Shown here: piece after piece, positions 42,592 to 49,069 of the stretch
Position numbering within the stretch: position 1 is the stretch's first letter
How the letters are laid out: each line of letters opens with the position of its first letter
Source of the DNA: Burkholderiaceae bacterium
GTDB taxonomy: Bacteria > Pseudomonadota > Gammaproteobacteria > Burkholderiales > Burkholderiaceae_C
Length of the DNA stretch: 64,000 bases
Reading direction: 5' to 3'
Assembly (NCBI GenBank): GCA_017992055.1
Contig: JAGOPK010000003.1
Span: forward strand, 248,001-312,000
Made by a program: the position numbers and the translations under genes
The notes under the pieces: generated by a model
Database searches by the model: none
What the model was told of the DNA's origin: nothing
Seen by the model: only the letters and a program-made list of their open reading frames with translations

Positions 42592-43372
42592 GGCCCGCCT
42601 CCTCGCCCAGATAGGCGCCGAGCACGCGCGGGTTGGCCGCTATCTCGGCCGGCGTCCCCTCGGCGATCAGGCTGCCGAAGTCCAGCACGTAGATGCGGTC
42701 CGACAGGTCCATCACCACCTGCATGTCGTGTTCGATCATCAGGATGGCGATGCCGAACTCATCGCGGATGTCGAGCGTGAAGCGCGAGATGTCTTCCTTC
42801 TCCTCGCGGTTCATGCCGGCCACGATCTCGTCCAGCAGCAGCAGGCTGGGCTCGCAGGCCAGCGCGCGGCCCAGTTCCACCCGCTTCTGCTGCCCGTAGG
42901 CCAGTTGCGAGACCGGTTTGTCGCGCAACTCCTCGATCTCGAGGAACTCGATGATCTGCTCCACCTTGGCCCGTGCGGCGATCTCCTCGCGCCGCGGCCG
43001 GCCCCAGAACATCAGCGACTCCAGCACGCTGTAGCGGAAGTGCACATGCCGGCCGATCAGCAGGTTCTCGACCACGCTGCCGTGCCTGAACAGCGCCAGG
43101 TTCTGGAAGGTGCGGCCGATGCCGGCGGCCGCATAGTCAGCGCTGGCCAGCCCGGCCATGTCCCGGCCCTGGAACAGGATCTGCCCGGACGACAGCGGCA
43201 ACACGCCGCTGATCAGGTTGAAGGTGGTGGTCTTGCCGGCCCCGTTGGGACCGATCAGGCTGACGATCTGGCCCGGCATCACCTGCAGGCTGACGCCGTT
43301 GACGGCCTTGATGCCGCCGAAGTGCTTGGCGGCCTGCCTGACCTCGAGGACGGGGGTCATCGCAGCGCTCAT
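42584..43372 (-). CDS. LivG-like ABC importer ATP-binding protein
   Basis: A 262-residue ATPase. Walker A is GPNGAGKTTTFNLISG near residue 40, the ABC signature region is QLAYGQQKRVELGRALACEP near residue 160, and Walker B LLLLDEIVAGM follows. ATG 43372 is chosen because it overlaps the LivF-like stop (ATGA); an ATG nine nt earlier is also in frame. It overlaps the ligase gene by 8 nt. Confidence 0.94.
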   Translation of the reverse strand: MSAAMTPVLEVRQAAKHFGGIKAVNGVSLQVMPGQIVSLIGPNGAGKTTTFNLISGVLPLSSGQILFQGRDMAGLASADYAAAGIGRTFQNLALFRHGSVVENLLIGRHVHFRYSVLESLMFWGRPRREEIAARAKVEQIIEFLEIEELRDKPVSQLAYGQQKRVELGRALACEPSLLLLDEIVAGMNREEKEDISRFTLDIRDEFGIAILMIEHDMQVVMDLSDRIYVLDFGSLIAEGTPAEIAANPRVLGAYLGEEAGHA

Positions 43373-44214
43373 GACAGCCACCTCTTGCGACGCTTGTAGT
43401 GCTTGATGTCGCGCATGCTGGTGCGGCCGCTGCCCGCGCCCAGGCCGAGGTAGAACTCGCGCACATCGGCGTTGCGGCGCAGCGAGTCGGCCGCGCCGTC
43501 GAGCACGACACGGCCGTTTTCCATGATGTAGGCGTAGTCGGCGATGGCCAGCGCACGGCTGGCGTTCTGCTCGACCAGCAGGATCGTCAGCCCGCCACGG
43601 TCGCGCAGCGTGTGGATGGCGTGGAAGATCTCCGACACCACCAGCGGTGCCAGTCCCAGCGAAGGCTCGTCCAGCGCCAGCAGCCGTGGCTTGCTCATCA
43701 GCGCACGACCGATGGCCACCATCTGCTGCTCACCGCCGGACAGGTAGCCGGCGGTCTGATGGCGCCGGTCGGCCAGGCGGGGGAACAGGCTGAAGACCTG
43801 GTCCCGGGCCTCGCCGAGCGCGCGCCGGTCCTGCAGATGGGCGCCGACCACCAGGTTCTCCTCCACCGTCAGCGTGCCGAACAGCCGGCGGCCTTCGGGC
43901 ACCTGCACCAGGCCGCGCGCCACGATGTGATGCGCCTGCGCCCGCTCGATCGCCGCCCCGGCGAATTGGATCGAGCCCTTCTCGATCAGACCGTCCTCGG
44001 CATCGAGCACGGCAGAGATGGCCTTCAGCACCGTCGACTTGCCGGCGCCGTTGGAGCCCAGCAGGGCCACGATCTGGCCTTCGGGCACGGCCAGCGAGAC
44101 ATCGCGAACGGCCTCGATGGCCCCGCCGTAGATCACCTGGATGTTCTGCAGCGCCAGCAGCGGTGACGACGGACCCGGCGGGTTGGCTGGAGGACTGGAT
44201 GCAGGTGGTGTCAT
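43369..44214 (-). CDS. LivF-like ABC importer ATP-binding protein
   Basis: A 281-residue ATPase and first gene of the importer-ligase operon. Walker A is GSNGAGKSTVLKAISAVL near residue 55, the signature motif is YLSGGEQQMVAIGRALMSKP near residue 160, and Walker B is LLALDEPSLGLAP. The C-terminus carries an extra basic tail (KHYKRRKRWLS). The promoter 50-70 bp upstream contains the TAGTCCG operator between -35 and -10. Confidence 0.94.
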   Translation of the reverse strand: MTPPASSPPANPPGPSSPLLALQNIQVIYGGAIEAVRDVSLAVPEGQIVALLGSNGAGKSTVLKAISAVLDAEDGLIEKGSIQFAGAAIERAQAHHIVARGLVQVPEGRRLFGTLTVEENLVVGAHLQDRRALGEARDQVFSLFPRLADRRHQTAGYLSGGEQQMVAIGRALMSKPRLLALDEPSLGLAPLVVSEIFHAIHTLRDRGGLTILLVEQNASRALAIADYAYIMENGRVVLDGAADSLRRNADVREFYLGLGAGSGRTSMRDIKHYKRRKRWLS

Positions 44215-44256
44215 CGCGGTCAGAGAGCTGATCTGGGGCCCGATTGCCGATTTGTC

Positions 44257-44284
44257 TTAATAGTCCGTCTCGTCGGACTTTCAA
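44257..44284 (-). promoter_or_regulatory. Promoter with embedded TAGTCCG operator of the importer-ligase operon
   Basis: On the minus strand, TTGAAA (44279-44284) and TATTAA (44257-44262) are separated by 16 bp. The spacer contains the operator copy at 44261-44280 (plus-strand reading TAGTCCGTCTCGTCGGACTT, 6-bp perfect core arms). It lies 43-70 bp upstream of the LivF-like start. The arrangement is the same as at the dioxygenase promoter. Confidence 0.75.
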
Positions 44285-44468
44285 TAGCGCGATTCTGTAT
44301 GCCGGCGTCTGGAACCCGCCTAGGGCTTACCCGATGTCAATTCGCGTCGGCTCCGGGGCGGGTGATGGCAGGATGATCCACTGCGTCGGAGGCCGTGATA
44401 CCGCGCCGATCTCCCGGCGGGCCCGTGGCCTCAGCCGCGGCACGCAACGCGCGCTCGCGCTGGCCGCC
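44285..44468. other. Non-coding stretch between the importer promoter and the SDR gene
   Basis: About 180 bp follow the importer promoter before the SDR stop codon. Short open frames here are GC-driven and have no ribosome binding sites or family features. I see no terminator, repeat or RNA element that I can support. Confidence 0.4.
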
Positions 44469-45263
44469 TCACACCCAACCGCCGTCCACCACGAAGGTCT
44501 GCGCCGTGCACATGGCACTGTCGTCGGCGGCCAGGAACAGCGCCATCTGTGCAATGTGCTCGGGCAGCACCGGGTCGCCCAGGCACTGGTTGCGCCGGAT
44601 CTCCTGCTCGGTGTCGGCGGTGACCCACAGCCGGCGCTGCTTGTCGGTCATGGTCCAGCCCGGCACCAGGGTGTTGACGCGGATGCGCTGCGGGCCCAGG
44701 TCGCGTGCCAGCGTCCGGCTCAGGCCCTGCATCGCCGCCTTGGACGAGGCATAGGCCGCCAGATCGCCCTGGCGCAACATCCAGCTCACCGAGCCGAAGT
44801 TGACGATGCTGCCGCCACCGGCCGCGGCCATGTCCGGCACCACCGCCTGGGCGGCAAAAAACGCGTGGCGCATGTTCACGGCCACGGCCTGGTCCCAGAA
44901 CTCGGGCGTGACCTCGGCGATCTTGTGGCGACGGTCGTTGGCGGCATTGTTCAGCAGCACGGTGATCGGCCCCAGGCGCTGGCGCACCTGGGCAATGGCC
45001 TCGCGCAGCGCCCTCACGTCGGTGATGTCGCAGGGCAGGAACAGCGGCGGCGTGGCCAGGCGGGCGGCCAGCCGCGCCGCCAGGGCCTGGCCAGCCTCGA
45101 CCGCGATGTCGACGAAACCCACCCGCGCGCCCTGGGCCGCGAACTGCTCCACCAGGCATTCGCCGATGCCCGTGGCGCCGCCGCTGATGAACACCACGCG
45201 CTGCTGCAGGCTGGGGTAACAGGCATAGCGCCGAGCGGCGCCGATGGACTGGGTTGGGCTCAT
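44469..45263 (-). CDS. Short-chain dehydrogenase, probable aldose 1-dehydrogenase of a pentose oxidation module
   Basis: A 264-residue SDR. The cofactor motif is VVFISGGATGIGECLVEQF near residue 20, NNAAN replaces the usual NNAG near residue 95, and the catalytic residues are in VNFGSVSWML and YASSKAAMQGL. It is divergent from an IlvD-type aldonate dehydratase gene, and SDRs in this position oxidise L-arabinose, D-xylose or D-galactose to the lactone. An alternative start ATG 45299 would give 12 more residues but lies in the promoter dyad; 45263 is preferred. Substrate is inferred from context only. Confidence 0.82.
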   Translation of the reverse strand: MSPTQSIGAARRYACYPSLQQRVVFISGGATGIGECLVEQFAAQGARVGFVDIAVEAGQALAARLAARLATPPLFLPCDITDVRALREAIAQVRQRLGPITVLLNNAANDRRHKIAEVTPEFWDQAVAVNMRHAFFAAQAVVPDMAAAGGGSIVNFGSVSWMLRQGDLAAYASSKAAMQGLSRTLARDLGPQRIRVNTLVPGWTMTDKQRRLWVTADTEQEIRRNQCLGDPVLPEHIAQMALFLAADDSAMCTAQTFVVDGGWV

Positions 45264-45275
45264 GGGGCGATCCGG

Positions 45276-45299
45276 GTCGGGAACTGGAATAATAGTCAT
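45276..45299. promoter_or_regulatory. AT-rich imperfect dyad in the SDR/IlvD divergent promoter
   Basis: The sequence around AATAATAGTCATACTTTAAT (from about 45288) is the only AT-rich patch in the 70-bp divergent region. It holds a core AGT-CAT-ACT dyad and possible -10 elements for both directions (TATTAT on the minus strand). It resembles GntR/FadR-type operators in general shape. It is not a copy of the TAGTCCG operator. Confidence 0.3.
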
Positions 45300-45333
45300 A
45301 CTTTAATCCCCACTCCAGGCTCCACCACCCGCC

Positions 45334-47079
45334 ATGTCCCACACGCCCAAGAAAGCCTTGCGCTCGGCCGCCTGGTTCGGCACCGCCGACAAGAACGGCT
45401 TCATGTACCGCAGCTGGATGAAGAACCAGGGCATCCCCGACCATGTGTTCCAGGGCAAGCCCATCATCGGCATCTGCAACACCTGGAGCGAGCTGACGCC
45501 CTGCAATGCCCACTTCCGCGAACTGGCCGAGCGGGTCAAGCGCGGCGTCATCGAGGCCGGCGGCTTTCCGGTGGAGTTTCCGGTGTTCAGCAATGGCGAG
45601 AGCAATCTGCGACCGACGGCGATGTTCACCCGCAACCTGGCCAGCATGGACGTCGAGGAGGCGATGCGCGGCAACCCCATCGACGCCGTGGTGCTGATGG
45701 TCGGCTGCGACAAGACCACGCCGGCGCTGCTGATGGGCGCGGCCAGCTGCAATCTGCCGGCCATCGTCGTCACCGGCGGGCCCATGCTCAACGGCAAGCA
45801 CCAGGGCAAGAACATCGGCTCGGGCACGGTGGTGTGGCAGCTGCACGAGCAGGTCAAGGCCGGCACCATCAGCATGAACGACTTCCTGGCCGCCGAGGCC
45901 GGCATGTCGCGCTCGGCCGGCACCTGCAACACCATGGGCACGGCCAGCACCATGGCCTGCATGGCCGAGGCCCTGGGCACCTCGCTGCCGCACAACGCGG
46001 CCATCCCGGCGGTGGACTCGCGGCGTCAGGTGCTGGCCCACCTGAGCGGCATGCGCATCGTCGAGATGGTGGCCGAGGACCTGACGCTGGACAAGCTGCT
46101 GACGCGCCAGGCCTTCGAGAACGCCATCCGCGTCAACGCCGCCATCGGCGGCAGCACCAATGCGGTGATCCATCTGAAAGCCATCGCCGGACGCATCGGC
46201 GTGGCGCTGGAACTGGACGACTGGAGCGCGCTGGGCCGCGGCACGCCGACCCTGGTCGACCTGCAGCCCTCGGGCCGCTTCCTGATGGAGGAGTTCTACT
46301 ACGCCGGCGGCCTGCCGGGCGTGCTGCGCCGACTGGGCGAGGCCGGCCTGCTGCCCCACCCCGAGGCGCTGACGGCCAATGGCAAGAGCCTGTGGGACAA
46401 CGTCAGGAATGCGGCCATTCACGACGACCAGGTCATCCGCCCGCTGGAGCGGCCGCTGCTGGCCGACGGCGGCATCCGCGTGCTGCGCGGCAACCTGGCG
46501 CCGCGCGGCGCGGTGCTCAAGCCCTCGGCGGCCAGTGCCCATCTGCTCAGGCACCGCGGCCAGGCGGTGGTGTTCGAGGACTTCGACCACTACAAGTCGC
46601 GTATCGCCGACCCCGATCTGGCGGTCACCCCCGACAGCGTGCTGGTGCTGAAGAACTGCGGACCCAAGGGCTATCCCGGCATGGCCGAGGTCGGCAACAT
46701 GGGCCTGCCGCCGAAGATCCTGGCCCAGGGCGTGACCGACATGGTGCGCATCAGCGATGCACGCATGAGCGGCACGGCCTACGGCACGGTGGTGCTGCAC
46801 GTGGCGCCCGAGGCCCGTGCCGGCGGCCCGCTGGCGGTGGTGCGCGACGGCGACTGGATCGAGCTGGACTGCGACAGCGGCCGCCTGCACCTGGACATCG
46901 CCGACGAGGAACTGCAGCGCCGCCTGGCCGACTGGACGACACGGCAGCAGGCCGACCCGGCCGACGCCAGCGGCTATCGCCAGCTCTATGTGGACCATGT
47001 GCTGCAGGCCGACCAGGGCTGCGACTTCGACTTCCTGGTGGGCTGCCGTGGCGCACCGGTGCCGCGCCATTCGCATTGA
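45334..47079 (+). CDS. IlvD/Edd-family aldonate dehydratase (L-arabinonate dehydratase-like)
   Basis: A 581-residue [Fe-S]-dependent dehydratase that would convert a pentonate to its 2-keto-3-deoxy acid. The N-terminus SAAWFGTADKNGFMYRSWMK with GIPDHVFQGKPIIGICNTWS matches the L-arabinonate/D-xylonate dehydratase branch and not dihydroxyacid dehydratase. Cluster cysteines are in GICNTWSELTPCN, VGCDKTTPA and AGTCNTMGTAS. Length (about 580) fits this branch. The next gene, a DapA-type dehydratase 36 nt after, provides the following pathway step. D-xylonate, L-arabinonate or D-fuconate are all possible substrates. Confidence 0.9.
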   Translation: MSHTPKKALRSAAWFGTADKNGFMYRSWMKNQGIPDHVFQGKPIIGICNTWSELTPCNAHFRELAERVKRGVIEAGGFPVEFPVFSNGESNLRPTAMFTRNLASMDVEEAMRGNPIDAVVLMVGCDKTTPALLMGAASCNLPAIVVTGGPMLNGKHQGKNIGSGTVVWQLHEQVKAGTISMNDFLAAEAGMSRSAGTCNTMGTASTMACMAEALGTSLPHNAAIPAVDSRRQVLAHLSGMRIVEMVAEDLTLDKLLTRQAFENAIRVNAAIGGSTNAVIHLKAIAGRIGVALELDDWSALGRGTPTLVDLQPSGRFLMEEFYYAGGLPGVLRRLGEAGLLPHPEALTANGKSLWDNVRNAAIHDDQVIRPLERPLLADGGIRVLRGNLAPRGAVLKPSAASAHLLRHRGQAVVFEDFDHYKSRIADPDLAVTPDSVLVLKNCGPKGYPGMAEVGNMGLPPKILAQGVTDMVRISDARMSGTAYGTVVLHVAPEARAGGPLAVVRDGDWIELDCDSGRLHLDIADEELQRRLADWTTRQQADPADASGYRQLYVDHVLQADQGCDFDFLVGCRGAPVPRHSH

Positions 47080-47115
47080 TCGCACCGACCCGATGAACCC
47101 GTCAACGAGGAAGCC

Positions 47116-48048
47116 ATGAGCCCCCACCCTGCCCTGCCCCGCTACCGCGGCGTGTTCCCGGTCGTGCCCACGCCGTTCCACGACGACGGCACGCTCGACC
47201 TGGACGGCCAGAAGCGCGTGCTCGACTTCATGATCGACGCCGGTGCCAACGGCCTGGCCATCCTGGCCAACTTCAGCGAGCAGTTCCTGCTGTCCGACGA
47301 CGAGCGCGAGCAGCTGGCCGGCGTCATCCTCGGCCATGTGGCGCAACGCGTGCCGGTGATCGTCACCACCTCGCACTTCTGCACCGACATCTGCATCCAG
47401 CGCAGCCGCCGCGCCCAGGCGCTGGGTGCGGCGATGGTGATGGCCATGCCGCCCTACCACGGCGCCACGCTGCGCGCCGGCGAAGCCGCGGTGGGCGAGT
47501 TCTACCGCCGCTTGTCCGATGCCCTGGACATTCCGGTGATGGTGCAGGACGCACCGATGGCCGGCACGCCGATGTCGGCCACCTTCCTGGCCCGGCTGGC
47601 CCAGGACACCGCCAACGTGCGCTACTTCAAGATCGAGGTGCCCGGTGCAGCGACCAAGCTGCGCGAGCTGATCGCGCTCGGCGGCGCGGCCATCGAAGGC
47701 CCCTGGGACGGCGAAGAGGGCATCACCCTGCTGCCCGACCTGCAGGCCGGCGCCACCGGCGCGATGACCGGCGGCGGCTTCCCCGATGCCTTCCGGCCCC
47801 TGCTCGATGCCTGGGCCGACGGCCGGCGCGACGAAGCCGCGGCGCTGTATGCACGCTGGTTGCCGCTGATCAACTACGAGAACCGGCAGGGCGGCATCCT
47901 CACCGCCAAAGCGCTGATGAAGGCTGGCGGCGTGATCGCCAGCGACGCCACGCGCCACCCGTTCCCGGCCATGCACCCGGCCGTGCGCGAAGGCCTGCTG
48001 GCCACCGCGACTCCGCTGGATCCGCTGGTGCTGCGTTGGGCGCGCTGA
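47116..48048 (+). CDS. DapA-family 2-keto-3-deoxy-aldonate dehydratase/aldolase (L-KDA dehydratase-like)
   Basis: A 310-residue TIM-barrel lyase of the DHDPS/NAL family. It shows YFKIEVPGAATKLRELIALG near residue 175, with the Schiff-base Lys in YFKIE, and GPWDGEEGITLLPDLQAGAT near residue 195, a pattern typical of L-2-keto-3-deoxyarabonate dehydratase. A GAGGA site precedes the ATG. With the IlvD-type enzyme it would take an aldonate to 2-oxoglutarate semialdehyde, or to pyruvate plus an aldehyde if it acts as an aldolase. The semialdehyde dehydrogenase is not in the window. Confidence 0.88.
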   Translation: MSPHPALPRYRGVFPVVPTPFHDDGTLDLDGQKRVLDFMIDAGANGLAILANFSEQFLLSDDEREQLAGVILGHVAQRVPVIVTTSHFCTDICIQRSRRAQALGAAMVMAMPPYHGATLRAGEAAVGEFYRRLSDALDIPVMVQDAPMAGTPMSATFLARLAQDTANVRYFKIEVPGAATKLRELIALGGAAIEGPWDGEEGITLLPDLQAGATGAMTGGGFPDAFRPLLDAWADGRRDEAAALYARWLPLINYENRQGGILTAKALMKAGGVIASDATRHPFPAMHPAVREGLLATATPLDPLVLRWAR

Positions 48049-48066
48049 GCCCGTCTGCGGCTCAGC
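48044..48066. terminator. Hairpin at the convergent stops of the DapA-type and PEP-CTERM genes
   Basis: GCTGAGCC (48044-48051) pairs with GGCTCAGC (48059-48066) across a 7-bp loop, spanning both stop codons. No T-tract follows on either strand, so intrinsic termination would be weak; it may still act as a bidirectional RNA end. Confidence 0.4.
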
Positions 48067-48715
48067 CGCGACGGCGACGGCGCGAGGCCGCGATCAGGCC
48101 GGTCAGCGCCAGGCCGGCCAGCGCCAGGCTGCCCGGCTCGGGCACGGCCCCCGGCGAAAACGCCGTCAGGACGCGGATGTAGTCGCCGGGGCTGCTCGCG
48201 GTCAGGTTCACGGTGATCTGGTTGCCGCTGAAGCCCACCGAGTCCACGGCTTCCAGGCCGCGCAGTGTCGGGTTCAGGTAGGTGACGCCGGTGTTGGCCA
48301 GGTAGTCGGTGGCCAGCAGTGTCGCGGTACTGCTCAGCACAGCCAGCACATTGGCATCGAAGGTCACGGTGCCGGTCAGCGCGCCCGACGTGGGATCGAA
48401 AAAGATGTAGTGGCTGGCGACCGTGGTCCCGGCGGCCAGCGCAGCCCCCTGGTCGGGCACCAGGGCTGCCGTCAGCGTGGTGTTCTGGCTTTCGTCAAAG
48501 CCATACAGGTTGGGCTGGTTGAAGTTGTTGTTGCCGACGGTGTTGGCCGGTGTGGAACCGGTCAACGGCACCGACAGCTTGACAAAGCTGCCGGTGGCCG
48601 AGGTGACCGTGCCGCTGACGATGGTGGCGCCGGCCATGCCGGTGCCCACCAGGCCCAGCATCAGGGCAGTGACGGTGGCCCGGACCGGGCTGTGGCGGGA
48701 TCGGTCTGCGCTCAT
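48062..48715 (-). CDS. PEP-CTERM sorting-domain protein
   Basis: A 217-residue secreted protein. It has a signal peptide (about residues 1-35, ATVTALMLGLVGTGMAGA), an Asn/Thr-rich beta-type middle region, and the C-terminal exosortase signal VPEPGSLALAGLALTG followed by a basic tail RRRRRG. PEP-CTERM proteins are cut by exosortase (EpsH) and delivered to the surface or exopolysaccharide matrix. ATG 48715 is chosen for its GAGGAG site; the upstream open frame is not signal-like. No exosortase gene is in the window. The middle domain is not recognised. Confidence 0.9.
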   Translation of the reverse strand: MSADRSRHSPVRATVTALMLGLVGTGMAGATIVSGTVTSATGSFVKLSVPLTGSTPANTVGNNNFNQPNLYGFDESQNTTLTAALVPDQGAALAAGTTVASHYIFFDPTSGALTGTVTFDANVLAVLSSTATLLATDYLANTGVTYLNPTLRGLEAVDSVGFSGNQITVNLTASSPGDYIRVLTAFSPGAVPEPGSLALAGLALTGLIAASRRRRRG

Positions 48716-49069
48716 GGTGCTCCTCGGCCGCGTTCGCTGGGGGTCTGGCGTGGCGGCAGGCAGGCCGCCGACGGCATCAGGCGCGCGGCCGGACGGCGCC
48801 ACAAGACCCTGAACATGGGAGCCAGGCCCAGCCGGTGCGGCAGGGCCGTCGATGTTGCGGCGCAGCATCGACGGCCTTGATCGAAGATCAAGCGCCTGCA
48901 TTGCCTAACTTTTATTACACGCGGCAACATCCATGGTCCGGATCTCGTGTCCCCAGGGCACAGGACAGGACGCGGGTTAGGGGCTTCCCTTTGCCGCACA
49001 CGCGGCTGAATACTCGTTCCGTCCCTGCGACAAGCCACCTCTTCCGCTTCTTTCCGATGGAGGCCACCC
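48716..49069. promoter_or_regulatory. 354-bp divergent regulatory region between PEP-CTERM and eCIS genes, with two strong dyads
   Basis: This gap separates the PEP-CTERM gene from the first eCIS gene. GGCCGTCGATG (48844-48854) and CATCGACGGCC (48866-48876) form a perfect 11-bp stem with an 11-bp loop. Immediately after, CTTGATC-GAA-GATCAAG (48876-48892) is a perfect 7-bp dyad with a 3-bp centre. An AT-rich stretch TTGCCTAACTTTTATTACAC (48902-48921) follows and is the best promoter candidate for the eCIS operon, about 150 bp ahead of the sheath start. No coding features are seen. Confidence 0.5.

Noticed and set aside
45288-45308. AATAATAGTCATACTTTAAT as a copy of the TAGTCCG operator
   Set aside because: It shares only TAGTC with the operator; arms and centre differ, so it was listed separately as an unrelated AT-rich dyad.
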